From Rhodoplanes serenus (GTDB lineage: Bacteria; Pseudomonadota; Alphaproteobacteria; Rhizobiales; Xanthobacteraceae), in the NCBI GenBank assembly GCA_945893145.1, contig CAMDDZ010000026.1, positions 1 through 64,000 of the forward strand: DNA of 64,000 nucleotides. The letters run 5' to 3'. Below the pieces are notes generated by a model that had not been told where the DNA came from, searched no databases, and saw only the letters and a program-made list of their open reading frames with translations. Position numbers and translations under genes: made by a program. This document shows positions 8,148 through 15,907 of this stretch, piece by piece; position 1 is the first letter of the stretch; each line of letters opens with the position of its first letter.

Positions 8148-8942
8148 TTAGCTCACGATATTGCCGTGTGGGCTAGCAAGCTGCGCAATTTGCTTCATCT
8201 CGCCCGGCGCAAGCTTGAAGTCGAAGATTGCAAAATTCTCCTTCAACCGCGCCGGCTGGCTGGTTTTCGGAATAACGACAATATCCTGCTGAACCAGATA
8301 GCGCAGGCAGACCTGCGCCGCGGTCTTGCCGTGCTGGTTGCCGACACGCGCCAGCACCGCGTCCCCCGTCACCCGGCCGCGCGCGATCGGGCTATAGGCC
8401 GTTACCGAAAGTCCGTGCTTGTGGCTCGCCGCGATCGTCTTGGTCTGGTCGAAATAGGGATGGCATTCGATCTGGTTGTTGACCAGCGGCTCGGTCGAAA
8501 GCCGCACCGCCTCCTCGATCAGTTGCGGCGTGAAATTCGACACACCGACATGGCGCGCGACGCCGTCGCGTTTCATCTTGCAAAGCGCGCCGACGGTTTC
8601 CTTGAGTGGTACACTGGAATTGGGCCAATGGATCAACAGCAGATCGACATAGGGCAGCTTCAGATTGGCGAGGCTGTCGCGCGCCGAACGCTCGAAATCG
8701 CGGGCGTGCAGATTGCTCGACCAGACCTTGGTGGTGATGAACACCTCGTCGCGTCCGATGCCCGACGCGCGCAGGCCTTCCCCCACCTCCGCCTCGTTGC
8801 GGTACATGGCGGCAGTGTCGATGTGGCGATAGCCGAGCCCGATCGCTTCCTCGACCATGCGGGCGCAGGATTTGCCGCGCAGATCCCAGGTGCCGAGACC
8901 GATCAGCGGAATGCGGGCGCCGTGGGCCTCGATCGATGGCAC
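8148..8942 (-). CDS. Aldo/keto reductase
   Basis: A 264-residue NADPH-dependent aldo-keto reductase of the 2,5-diketo-D-gluconate reductase-like type. The catalytic tetrad is visible: Asp42 and Tyr47 (HIDTAAMYRNE), Lys72 (TKVW) and His105 (LLIHWP). The VGVSNF, NQIECHPYF and VIPKTS motifs complete the barrel and cofactor site. The length is normal. The physiological carbonyl substrate cannot be told from sequence. It heads a two-gene minus-strand unit with the CxxC protein gene. Confidence 0.92.
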   Translation of the reverse strand: MPSIEAHGARIPLIGLGTWDLRGKSCARMVEEAIGLGYRHIDTAAMYRNEAEVGEGLRASGIGRDEVFITTKVWSSNLHARDFERSARDSLANLKLPYVDLLLIHWPNSSVPLKETVGALCKMKRDGVARHVGVSNFTPQLIEEAVRLSTEPLVNNQIECHPYFDQTKTIAASHKHGLSVTAYSPIARGRVTGDAVLARVGNQHGKTAAQVCLRYLVQQDIVVIPKTSQPARLKENFAIFDFKLAPGEMKQIAQLASPHGNIVS

Positions 8943-9049
8943 GTGGGGTCTCTCCGGATGAATACCACACGCAGCATGGCGCGCCGCTCAATGCTGAGCA
9001 AGCGCATGCGTGGCCGCTGGTCGAGCGCGATTTTTTTGCGAAGTTCCGG

Positions 9050-9415
9050 TTACGCCGGCTTCTTCGCCAGCACCGAAAACGCCACGTCGGGCGCTTCGTC
9101 GAGCAACTTGAGCAAAGCGCGCGCCGGGCCGCGCGGGGAGCGCTTGCCCTGCTCCCAGTTGCGCACGGTTTCGATCGGCACGCCGATGCGCGTTGCGAAT
9201 TCGGCCTGCGTGAGACGTGTCTGCGAGCGCACCCGCCGGGCATAACCGGCATCCGTGGTCGGCGGCGTCATGGCGCGGCCAGCCGCCACCCCGGCCGGCA
9301 CAATCGAAGCCGTCGCCATCCGCCGCAAACTGTCCGCGTTGGGCGGCAGCGCCTGCTCGCTGCCGTCGGCCAGGATTTCCACCAGACGCCCGTCAGCTTT
9401 CAGTCGCACCCGCAT
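9050..9415 (-). CDS. XRE-family helix-turn-helix regulator
   Basis: A 121-residue protein with a C-terminal XRE/Cro-type helix-turn-helix (about residues 62-110: RLTQAEFATRIGVPIETVRNWEQGKR) after an N-terminal segment with RVRLKADGRLVEIL. The layout resembles HigA/NadS-type antitoxins and other stand-alone repressors, but no RelE-like toxin gene is adjacent, so a plain transcription factor is as likely. A canonical TTAA-N7-TTAA (CtrA-type) site lies about 45 bp upstream (9460-9474), which suggests cell-cycle control. Confidence 0.8.
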   Translation of the reverse strand: MRVRLKADGRLVEILADGSEQALPPNADSLRRMATASIVPAGVAAGRAMTPPTTDAGYARRVRSQTRLTQAEFATRIGVPIETVRNWEQGKRSPRGPARALLKLLDEAPDVAFSVLAKKPA

Positions 9416-9459
9416 GTCGGCCTCCCCTGGGTCAGGGACCGAGCGATGAACGGAAATGG

Positions 9460-9474
9460 TTAACGAAAGGTTAA
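9460..9474 (-). promoter_or_regulatory. CtrA-type binding site (TTAA-N7-TTAA)
   Basis: Perfect TTAACGAAAGGTTAA: two TTAA halves exactly seven bases apart, the consensus for the alphaproteobacterial cell-cycle regulator CtrA. On the minus strand it is followed by CC and AT, giving the extended TTAACCAT half-site. It lies 45 bp upstream of the helix-turn-helix gene start. Binding is inferred from the motif only. Confidence 0.6.
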
Positions 9475-9586
9475 CGATTGGGTCATGGGCTGACCGTTCA
9501 ATGGCTTATCGGCCAAAGAGCGACTCGTCTTTGCGCCAATGGGGCGACGAACCGATCACCACAAGCGAATCAGTCATTGGCCGATA

Positions 9587-10759
9587 TCAGCTGGTCTTCT
9601 CGAAAATCTCGCGCCCGATCAGCATGCGGCGGATTTCGCTCGTCCCCGCCCCGATCTCGTAGAGCTTGGCGTCGCGCAACAACCGCCCGGTCGGATAGTC
9701 GTTGATGTAGCCGTTGCCGCCGAGACACTGCACCGCCTCGAGCGCCATCCAGGTCGCCCGCTCGGCCGCATAGAGGATCGCGCCGGCCGAATCCTCGCGC
9801 GTGGTCCTGTTCTCGTCGCAGGCGCGCGCCACCGAATAAACGTAAGCCTTGGCCGCGTTCATGGTGACGTACATGTCGGCGAGCTTGCCCTGCATGAGCT
9901 GAAACGAACCAATCGGCTGGCCGAACTGTTTGCGTTCGTGAAGGTAGGGCACCACCACATCCATCGCGGCCTGCATGATGCCGAGCGGCCCCGCCGCCAG
10001 CACCACGCGCTCGTAGTCGAGGCCGGACATCAGCACGCTGACGCCGCCGCCAGCCGCGCCCAACACGTTCTCGGCGGGCACTTCGCAATCCTCGAACACG
10101 AGCTCTCCGGTGTCGGAGCCGCGCATGCCAAGCTTGTCGAGTTTTTGCGCGGTCGAGAAACCCTTCATCCCCTTCTCGATCAAGAACGCCGTGATGCCGC
10201 GCGGGCCGGCGCTCGCGTCGGTCTTGGCATAGACCACGATGGTTTCGGCTATGGGTCCGTTGGTGATCCAGAATTTCGAGCCGTTGAGAACGTAGCGGTC
10301 GCCCTTTTTCTCGGCGCGGGTGCGCATCGCAACGACATCGGAGCCTGCACCCGCCTCCGACATCGCCAGCGCGCCGACATGTTCGCCCGAGATCAGCCTC
10401 GGCAGGTACTTGCGCCGCTGCGCGTCGGTGCCGTTGCGCCGGATCTGGTTGACGCACAGGTTGGAATGCGCCCCGTAGGACAGACCGACCGAGGCCGACG
10501 CACGCGAGACTTCCTCCATCGCAACACAATGGGCGAGGTAGCCCATGCCGGCGCCGCCCCATTCCTCCTCGACCGTGACACCCAGCAATCCCACCGCACC
10601 GAGCTGCGGCCACAGATCGCGCGGGAAGGTGTTGGTCTTGTCGATCTCGTCGGCGCGCGGCGCGATCTTGTCCTGGGCGAAGCTGCGCGCGGTGTCGCGC
10701 AGCATGTCGACGTCGTCGCCGAGACCGAAATCGAGGCCCTGCCAGGCATTGGGGATCAT
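9587..10759 (-). CDS. ivd: Isovaleryl-CoA dehydrogenase
   Basis: A 390-residue acyl-CoA dehydrogenase acting in leucine degradation (isovaleryl-CoA to 3-methylcrotonyl-CoA, FAD-dependent). The acyl-CoA dehydrogenase signature [11 protein letters not shown] (about 132-142), the [15 protein letters not shown] strand, and the C-terminal [16 protein letters not shown] are present. The catalytic Glu sits in helix G at about residue 250 ([10 protein letters not shown]). That position, rather than the usual helix K, is diagnostic for isovaleryl-CoA dehydrogenases. The neighbouring methylcrotonyl-CoA carboxylase and HMG-CoA lyase genes often found beside it are not in this window. Odd-chain products could feed the propionyl-CoA carboxylase subunits encoded elsewhere here. 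Confidence 0.93.
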   Translation of the reverse strand: MIPNAWQGLDFGLGDDVDMLRDTARSFAQDKIAPRADEIDKTNTFPRDLWPQLGAVGLLGVTVEEEWGGAGMGYLAHCVAMEEVSRASASVGLSYGAHSNLCVNQIRRNGTDAQRRKYLPRLISGEHVGALAMSEAGAGSDVVAMRTRAEKKGDRYVLNGSKFWITNGPIAETIVVYAKTDASAGPRGITAFLIEKGMKGFSTAQKLDKLGMRGSDTGELVFEDCEVPAENVLGAAGGGVSVLMSGLDYERVVLAAGPLGIMQAAMDVVVPYLHERKQFGQPIGSFQLMQGKLADMYVTMNAAKAYVYSVARACDENRTTREDSAGAILYAAERATWMALEAVQCLGGNGYINDYPTGRLLRDAKLYEIGAGTSEIRRMLIGREIFEKTS

Positions 10760-10827
10760 GGGCGCTCCGAGGCTTTTGCTTCGGGCACTATAGGCCGGAG
10801 CGGCTCAAAAATGGAGCAGCCTGTAAA

Positions 10828-12633
10828 TCAGGCCACGGCGGAACGCGCAGCCGGGCTGTTTTGCTCAAGCAATCGGTCCAGCGCCTCGCGCGGACCCGGC
10901 CGGGCGAACAGATAGCCTTGCATTTCCTCGCAGCCAGCGAGCCGCAACAGCACGCGCTGCTCTTCGGTCTCCACGCCCTCGGCCAACAGCGTCAGACCAA
11001 GCGCGCGGCCCAGCGCAACGATGGCCTGGATCATCGCCTGGCTGTCGGAGGAACGGCCGAGCGGCGTCACGAACGCCCGGTCGATCTTGAGCGTGTCGAA
11101 CTTGAACTGTTGCAGATAGGTCAGGCTCGAATAGCCGGTGCCGAAATCGTCGAGCGCAAGCCGAAGTCCGAGCGCGCGCAGCGCGGCAAGTCGGGCGCCG
11201 GCTTCCTGCGGCTGGTCGATCAGCACGCTTTCGGTCACCTCCAGCACGAGCCGCGAGGGCTCGAAGCCGAGGTCAGACAAAATCTGCGCCACCAGTTCGA
11301 CCAACTGCGGGTCGCGAACCTGCACGGGCGAAAGATTGACCGCGATGCTCAGCTCCGGCCAGCGCCGTGCATCCGAGATGGCACGGCGCAGCACGAATTC
11401 GCCGAGCTTACCCATCAGGCCGGACTGCTCGGCCACCGGAATGAAAGTCATGGGCGGGATCGCACCGCGCTCCGGATGGGTCCAGCGCAGCAGCGCTTCG
11501 GCACCGACAATGCGCTGGCCATCGGACGTCACCACCGCCTGGTAATGCACGTCGAGCGAATTATCGAGAAGCGCGCGCCGCAGCTCGCGCTCGATGAAGC
11601 GGCGGTCGCTGAAATCGCGATCCATCGCGGGCTCGAAGCCAAGCACGCCACCGCGTTCCCGGCGCTTGGCCGCGCGCAACGCAAGGTCGGCGCGGCGGAC
11701 GATCTCGTCGCGGGTCTGCGCGTGCTCGGGCGCAAGCGCGAAGCCCGCGGTGGCGCCGACATGCACGGCCTGGTCGTTGAGCCAGAACGGCCGCCCCAGC
11801 GACATCGTGATGGTGCGCATCGCAGCCTCGGCCGACGCTACGTCGGGCGCGGTCAGCAGCAGCGCGAACTCGTCGCCATCGTAGCGGGCGCCGATCGCGC
11901 CTCTCGGCAGCAATTCGCGAAGCCGCGCGGCCAGCGCCTTAAGCAACTGGTCGCCAGCCTCCTGCCCCGACGCATCGTTGACGTCGTTCAACCCGTCGAG
12001 ATCGACCAAGGCAAGCGCCACCACCTCGCCGGACGCGCGCTCTGCGAGCGCCCGCTCGATCAGATCGATCATCTTGCGATGATTGGGCAGGCCGGTGAGC
12101 ATGTCCTCGTGGGCGAGCTTCCAAGCCAGGCGCTCGCTCTTGTGCAGATCGCGCACGGCGCGGCGCACCTGCCACAGCGCGCCAATCGCAAACGCGATCA
12201 GCAGCACCGCGGTCACCGCGAGAAACGGCCCGAGCGTACCGAGCGCCCGGCTCATCGAACGGTCCGGCACCCAGCTGAACCAGCCGGCAATGCGGCCGTT
12301 CTTGTCGAGCAACGACAACATTTCCCGATTGGAATCTTCCACGGGATCGCGCTCAAAGCGCAGGTCTTTCAGACCCGCGATGCGTTCGAGACCGCGAACC
12401 ACGTCCGGCTTGAGCGCGGAAATATTCGCGCCAGAGGCGCGAAGGTCGGTGATGGCTCCGAGCAGCGCGTTGCGGCGGTCGACCTCCTGGCGGTCGTCAG
12501 CCTGACGCACCAGCACCGAGCCCGCGACAGTGCAGAAGATGACCGCGCAGAGAACGAACAGCGCCAACGCCGTGATGAGCCGCGACATGGCCTTGCGGCG
12601 CGCCGGGACTGGCGCAATGGCGGCGATACTCAT
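10828..12633 (-). CDS. Membrane GGDEF-EAL protein, probable c-di-GMP phosphodiesterase
   Basis: A 601-residue protein with a transmembrane helix at about 17-41, a periplasmic sensor segment (42-132), a second helix (133-155), a GGDEF domain (about 170-330) and an EAL domain (about 345-590). The EAL catalytic set looks complete: EALLRW (379-384), NLSP, EVTES, DDFGTGYSS (495-503) and KIDRAF. The GGDEF signature is degenerate (DGDEF at 252-256, first Gly replaced by Asp), so cyclase activity is doubtful and the domain may be regulatory. The likely net activity is cyclic-di-GMP hydrolysis at the inner membrane. A CtrA half-site (TTAACCAT) lies 56 bp upstream. Confidence 0.92.
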   Translation of the reverse strand: MSIAAIAPVPARRKAMSRLITALALFVLCAVIFCTVAGSVLVRQADDRQEVDRRNALLGAITDLRASGANISALKPDVVRGLERIAGLKDLRFERDPVEDSNREMLSLLDKNGRIAGWFSWVPDRSMSRALGTLGPFLAVTAVLLIAFAIGALWQVRRAVRDLHKSERLAWKLAHEDMLTGLPNHRKMIDLIERALAERASGEVVALALVDLDGLNDVNDASGQEAGDQLLKALAARLRELLPRGAIGARYDGDEFALLLTAPDVASAEAAMRTITMSLGRPFWLNDQAVHVGATAGFALAPEHAQTRDEIVRRADLALRAAKRRERGGVLGFEPAMDRDFSDRRFIERELRRALLDNSLDVHYQAVVTSDGQRIVGAEALLRWTHPERGAIPPMTFIPVAEQSGLMGKLGEFVLRRAISDARRWPELSIAVNLSPVQVRDPQLVELVAQILSDLGFEPSRLVLEVTESVLIDQPQEAGARLAALRALGLRLALDDFGTGYSSLTYLQQFKFDTLKIDRAFVTPLGRSSDSQAMIQAIVALGRALGLTLLAEGVETEEQRVLLRLAGCEEMQGYLFARPGPREALDRLLEQNSPAARSAVA

Positions 12634-12979
12634 GACAAAACGCCCGTCCGGCCCACGCAGGATACCCAGTGGATCAAGCTAGACCCGGATGGTTAACGGG
12701 AAGTCACCAAGTCAGGCTGCCGTCATTTCAGCCCGAACCAGAGCGTGGCAATGCCGAGAGCGGATCGCCCCCTCGTCGTCGCGCAAGGCAACGGGCGTAA
12801 CCGTCTCGGTCATGTCGCTTGGCATGCCGGGTCTCGCTGTCACTAAAGCGACGGAATGTTGGCTTGTACGCCCCGACGGCAACAGGGGCAAACAATCTCG
12901 GTGAATTCGAGGCCTAGCCCCGCGCGCCGCTTGCGGCCGGCGCCCGTATGCGCTCAATTGCGCGCGGGGGTTGGGGTTC
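12634..12979. other. 346 bp region without a clear gene
   Basis: Divergent intergenic region between the GGDEF-EAL gene (minus) and the first deacetylase gene (plus). It holds the TTAACCAT half-site. It also holds one small minus-strand open frame (12712-12825, 37 codons, beginning MPSDMTETV, only a weak GAGA site) that might encode a small soluble protein but has no recognisable features. Nothing else stands out. Confidence 0.5.
12689..12696 (-). promoter_or_regulatory. CtrA-type half-site TTAACCAT
   Basis: On the minus strand the sequence reads TTAACCAT, an exact match to the CtrA half-site consensus, 56 bp upstream of the GGDEF-EAL gene start. An 8-mer can occur by chance in 64 kb. Its position and the presence of other CtrA-like sites before motility or envelope genes nearby give it modest weight. 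Confidence 0.35.
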
Positions 12980-13759
12980 ATGTTTCGTCTGTTTTTGTTG
13001 TGCGTGCTCAGCGCGCTGCCGCACCTTGTTGCCGCCGCCGAGTGTCCCGGCAATGCCAATGCACTCGGCACCGAGCGGGTCCTGACGGTCGACCCAGCGG
13101 CCGTGCCGCGTGTCGGCCGCAAGCAATTCCCCACGACGCTGCCGCTGGCACCCAACGAGATCGTGCTCACGTTCGATGACGGCCCCTGGCCCGCCACCAC
13201 GGCGCGCGTGCTGGACGCGCTGAAGTCGGAATGCGTGCTTGCGACCTTCTTCCTGGTCGGGCGCAACACGGTTGCGAACCCGGCGCTCGCCCGCCGGACG
13301 CTCGCTGAGGGCCATACCGTTGGCTATCACAGCTATTCGCACCCCAGGCTCGACCAAATGGCGCTGGCGCGCGCCGAAACCGACATCGATCGGGGTTTTG
13401 CGGCGGTCGATACGGTGCTGTACGGCGCGGCGCAGAGCACTCCAGTCACGCCGTTTTTCCGCTTTCCCTATTTCGCCTCGAACAAGGGGCTGCTCGACCG
13501 CCTGTTCGAGCGGAAAATCGCGGTGTTCGGCGCCGACCTGTGGGCCGCCGACTGGATCCCGATGACGCCGGCCGAGGAGCTTCATCAGATCATGCAGCAG
13601 CTGGCCGTGACCAAGGGCGGCATCCTCCTACTGCATGACACGCACCGGCACACCGCCGCGACGGTGCCGATGTTGTTACGCGAGCTGAAACGCCGCCACT
13701 TCCGTGTGGTTCATGTCGTACCGCCGGATCGCCGCCTCGCTGACCTCGCCAAGCCCTGA
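12980..13759 (+). CDS. Exported polysaccharide deacetylase (NodB homology), copy 1
   Basis: A 259-residue carbohydrate esterase family 4-type protein with a signal peptide (MFRLFLLCVLSALPHLVAAA, mature end near AAE). NodB motifs are present: TFDDGP (residues 64-69, catalytic Asp66 and metal Asp67), HSYSH (metal His117 and His121), RFPYF, DLWAADW and LLHDTHRH. Such enzymes de-N-acetylate peptidoglycan, chitin-like or exopolysaccharide sugars in the periplasm. Start ATG 12980 is preferred over an in-frame TTG nine bases earlier. The next gene encodes a paralogue with the same ECxGN...LGT.RVLT N-terminal block, so the two arose by duplication. Confidence 0.9.
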   Translation: MFRLFLLCVLSALPHLVAAAECPGNANALGTERVLTVDPAAVPRVGRKQFPTTLPLAPNEIVLTFDDGPWPATTARVLDALKSECVLATFFLVGRNTVANPALARRTLAEGHTVGYHSYSHPRLDQMALARAETDIDRGFAAVDTVLYGAAQSTPVTPFFRFPYFASNKGLLDRLFERKIAVFGADLWAADWIPMTPAEELHQIMQQLAVTKGGILLLHDTHRHTAATVPMLLRELKRRHFRVVHVVPPDRRLADLAKP

Positions 13760-13780
13760 TCGGCTGGACGCCCCGCAGGG

Positions 13781-13795
13781 TTAATCCCGTCTTAA
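13781..13795 (+). promoter_or_regulatory. CtrA-type binding site (TTAA-N7-TTAA)
   Basis: TTAATCCCGTCTTAA has two TTAA halves with exactly seven bases between them, in the 79 bp gap between the two deacetylase genes and about 45-60 bp before the likely start of the second. It fits the CtrA consensus and suggests that the second deacetylase has its own, cell-cycle-linked promoter. Confidence 0.55.
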
Positions 13796-13838
13796 TCCGA
13801 CTGCCGCTAAAAATTCAGACAGTTTAAGTCGTGCGTCG

Positions 13839-14822
13839 GTGGGGTCTGCGTTGGTGCGTTGCGTCGCTATTCTGGCGTTGAGCGTCGGCGTTTTCGGCAG
13901 CCTGCCGGCCGCCGGTGCGGCCGAATGCCGAGGCAACCCGGATGCACTGGGCACCAGCCGCGTGCTGACCATCGACCCGGCCGTCCATCCGGCCTTCGGC
14001 ACCATCCAATACCCACACTCGCTGCCGCTCGCCGACCGCGAGGTCGTGCTGACCTTCGACGACGGCCCGCTGCATCCTTACAGCGAGCGCATTCTTGAGA
14101 CGCTCGCCGCCGAATGCGTGAAGGCCAATTACTTCATCGTCGGTCGCATGGCGCGTTCGCAGCCCGAACTGGTGCGCCGCATCCACGCCCAAGGCCACGT
14201 CATCGGCACCCACAGCGAGAACCATCCGTTTGCCTTCGACCGGCTGCCCGCCGCCGCCATGCGGGCGGAGATCGATAAGGGTATCGAGGCCACCACCGCG
14301 GCACTTAGCGATACGACGCTTGGCGACCGCAACGCGGTGGCGCCGTTCTTTCGCGTGCCGGGGCTGCGGCGCTCACCTGACGTCGAGGCCTATCTTGGCT
14401 CGCTCGGCATCGCGACTTGGAGCGCCGACATCGTGGCCGACGACTGGCGTGGCATCACGGCGGACGAGATCGTTCGCCGCGCCATGAGCCGGCTCGACGC
14501 CAAGGGCCGCGGCATCATCCTGCTGCACGACATCCAGCCGGCGACCGCGCTGGCGATGCCCGCGCTGTTGCGGCAGCTCAAGGCCGGCGGCTATCGCATC
14601 GTCCTGGTCAAGGCCGTGCGTACAGAGAGCCCGCTGATCGCCACCGCGCCGCGTGTTCCCGGCGCTGACGATGCGCAGGTATCACTGGGCTTGCGCCGCA
14701 GCATCATGCCGGACGACCGCCGGCAGCCGGTGCGGCAGGTCGCGAGGCAAACTCAGCCCGCGAAACTGCCGCAGCCGCTCAGCCTGCAAGCGCCGTGGCC
14801 GCTCAGCATCATCGCGCAATAG
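13839..14822 (+). CDS. Exported polysaccharide deacetylase (NodB homology), copy 2
   Basis: About 327 residues from GTG 13839; GTG 13854 or TTG 13851 are alternative starts and no ATG fits. A signal peptide ends near residue 28 (AAGAAEC). NodB motifs: TFDDGP at 72-77, HSENH with His125 and His129, FFRVPG, TWSADIVADDW and ILLHDIQP. It is longer than copy 1 because of a Pro/Gln/Arg-rich C-terminal tail of about 60 residues that could contact the cell wall or membrane. It probably acts on periplasmic glycans. A CtrA-type site upstream suggests timing with the cell cycle. Confidence 0.88.
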   Translation: MGSALVRCVAILALSVGVFGSLPAAGAAECRGNPDALGTSRVLTIDPAVHPAFGTIQYPHSLPLADREVVLTFDDGPLHPYSERILETLAAECVKANYFIVGRMARSQPELVRRIHAQGHVIGTHSENHPFAFDRLPAAAMRAEIDKGIEATTAALSDTTLGDRNAVAPFFRVPGLRRSPDVEAYLGSLGIATWSADIVADDWRGITADEIVRRAMSRLDAKGRGIILLHDIQPATALAMPALLRQLKAGGYRIVLVKAVRTESPLIATAPRVPGADDAQVSLGLRRSIMPDDRRQPVRQVARQTQPAKLPQPLSLQAPWPLSIIAQ

Positions 14823-14848
14823 CTGCCGGGCGCGGGTCGCGCCGGCAG
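14823..14848. terminator. Strong hairpin between convergent genes
   Basis: CTGCCGG-g-CGCG-ggt-CGCG-CCGGCAG, an 11 bp stem with one bulged base, lies directly after the deacetylase stop codon and just beyond the 3' end of the minus-strand tRNA. It lacks a clear T run, so bidirectional termination is likely but not certain. Confidence 0.5.
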
Positions 14849-14869
14849 TGCCACATACAAGTTGAAGAT

Positions 14870-14954
14870 TGGTGCGGTCAAGAGGACTCGAACCTCCACG
14901 GATTGCTCCGCTAGCACCTCAAGCTAGTGCGTCTACCAATTCCGCCACGACCGC
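14870..14954 (-). tRNA. tRNA-Leu(GAG)
   Basis: An 85-nt tRNA with encoded CCA (minus strand, 5' end at 14954). The acceptor stem is GCGGTCG/TGACCGC with discriminator A, the D-arm GTGGCGGAATTGGTAGACGC, and the anticodon stem CTAGC/GCTAG around loop TTGAGGT, giving anticodon GAG (Leu, CUC/CUU). It has a class II variable arm typical of tRNA-Leu and a GGTTCGAGTCC T-arm. Confidence 0.95.
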
Positions 14955-15055
14955 ATCGGAATACGTGCCGGCCGCGTGCCGGACACCGAGGTGACGGCGA
15001 TGTAACAAATCGCCCTCATTGGGACAAGTACCGGGTTCTGCCTGACCGGCAGACG

Positions 15056-15298
15056 TCATCGCGCTTCCGAGGCGCGCGGCAGCAATTCCTTGATTTCGAC
15101 CGCGATGCGGTTGCCCTGCACTACCACCGTGCCCCGCGCCACCGGGAAGTTGTTGGCGAGGATATGCACCTCGTCGTCCTCCGAGGAATCGAGCTCGATG
15201 ATGGCGCCGCGGCCGAGCCGCAGCGCCTGGTGGATCGGCATGGCGGTGGTGCCCAGCACGACCGCAATATCGAGCGCGACTTTGTCCAGCGTGGCCAT
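15056..15298 (-). CDS. fliN: FliN-like flagellar motor switch protein (SPOA domain)
   Basis: An 80-residue protein consisting almost entirely of a SPOA domain: LDIAVVLGTTAMPIHQALRLGRG, AIIELDSSEDDEVHILANNFPVARG and VVVQGNRIAVEIKEL. These correspond to the C-terminal dimerising half of FliN, which forms the bottom of the flagellar C-ring. It is shorter than typical FliN (100-140 residues) because the N-terminal region is missing. The start at 15298 has a strong GGGAGGA site. No other flagellar gene is in the window, so it is an orphan copy. A near-consensus CtrA site (15352-15366) lies upstream, as expected for flagellar genes. Confidence 0.82.
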   Translation of the reverse strand: MATLDKVALDIAVVLGTTAMPIHQALRLGRGAIIELDSSEDDEVHILANNFPVARGTVVVQGNRIAVEIKELLPRASEAR

Positions 15299-15351
15299 CC
15301 GAATCCTCCCAAGGCGTTTTGAAGCTATGGAGGGAGGGGACCACCGTATGG

Positions 15352-15366
15352 TGAACGAGAGGTTAA
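15352..15366 (-). promoter_or_regulatory. Near-consensus CtrA-type site upstream of fliN
   Basis: TGAACGAGAGGTTAA on the plus strand: TGAA-N7-TTAA, one mismatch from TTAA-N7-TTAA. It lies 54 bp upstream of the fliN start. CtrA control of flagellar genes is well established in alphaproteobacteria, which raises the prior for this imperfect site. Confidence 0.4.
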
Positions 15367-15558
15367 TGGCCCAATTCCGGCACCACCTGGCCGTCATCCG
15401 GGTTCGCCGGGCGCCGTATTCCGGCGTGTCGGGCAGCCGACCGACCGCCAAAACCCAATTGTCCGGCCCCTGGGCCATACGCTAACTTTGCCACCGCGTT
15501 TTGGGGCCGGCTTGGTTCGGAAAAGGCTGGCCGACGCAACCACCTTGGGGGTGACGAC

Positions 15559-15894
15559 ATGAACAAGAAATGGGTATTTGCGGCTGCGGCCGTGCTTCTC
15601 GCCGGCGCCATGCCGGCATCGACGGTGATTGCGGGTCCGAGCATGAGCTCAGCCTGGCTCAGCATCACGGTCGATCAGGATGCCTGCGTCAAACGAGGCA
15701 CCGCCTCGATGCGGGCGCAGAGCTTCAACACCCGGTTCGAGGTGCTGGGCAATTCCTCGATCTACGGCGAACGCGGCGACTACACCGCACTGATCCGCTG
15801 CGCCGCCGACAAGGGCATTGTCTATTTCGTTGTGTCGGGCAAGGAAGGCGCCGTGTGCAGCAAGCACATGAACGCGATGCGGGACGATTTCTGA
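15559..15894 (+). CDS. Small exported hypothetical protein
   Basis: A 111-residue protein with a classical signal peptide ([26 protein letters not shown]) and a mature domain of about 85 residues. The domain has three cysteines (near 43, 83 and 101) and the segment [31 protein letters not shown]. It is probably periplasmic with a disulfide. No family recognised. It ends 13 bp before the lipB reading frame, possibly sharing a transcript. Confidence 0.7.
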   Translation: MNKKWVFAAAAVLLAGAMPASTVIAGPSMSSAWLSITVDQDACVKRGTASMRAQSFNTRFEVLGNSSIYGERGDYTALIRCAADKGIVYFVVSGKEGAVCSKHMNAMRDDF

Positions 15895-15907
15895 TCTGAC
15901 CGCCGTT

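Noticed and set aside
9050-9415. HigA/NadS antitoxin of a toxin-antitoxin pair
   Set aside because: The HTH protein resembles such antitoxins, but neither neighbour is a RelE- or HigB-like toxin.
10861-12696. A 611-codon plus-strand open frame opposite the GGDEF-EAL gene
   Set aside because: The minus-strand frame encodes clear GGDEF-EAL motifs. The plus frame is Arg/His/Gln-rich with no recognisable domain, a typical high-GC shadow.
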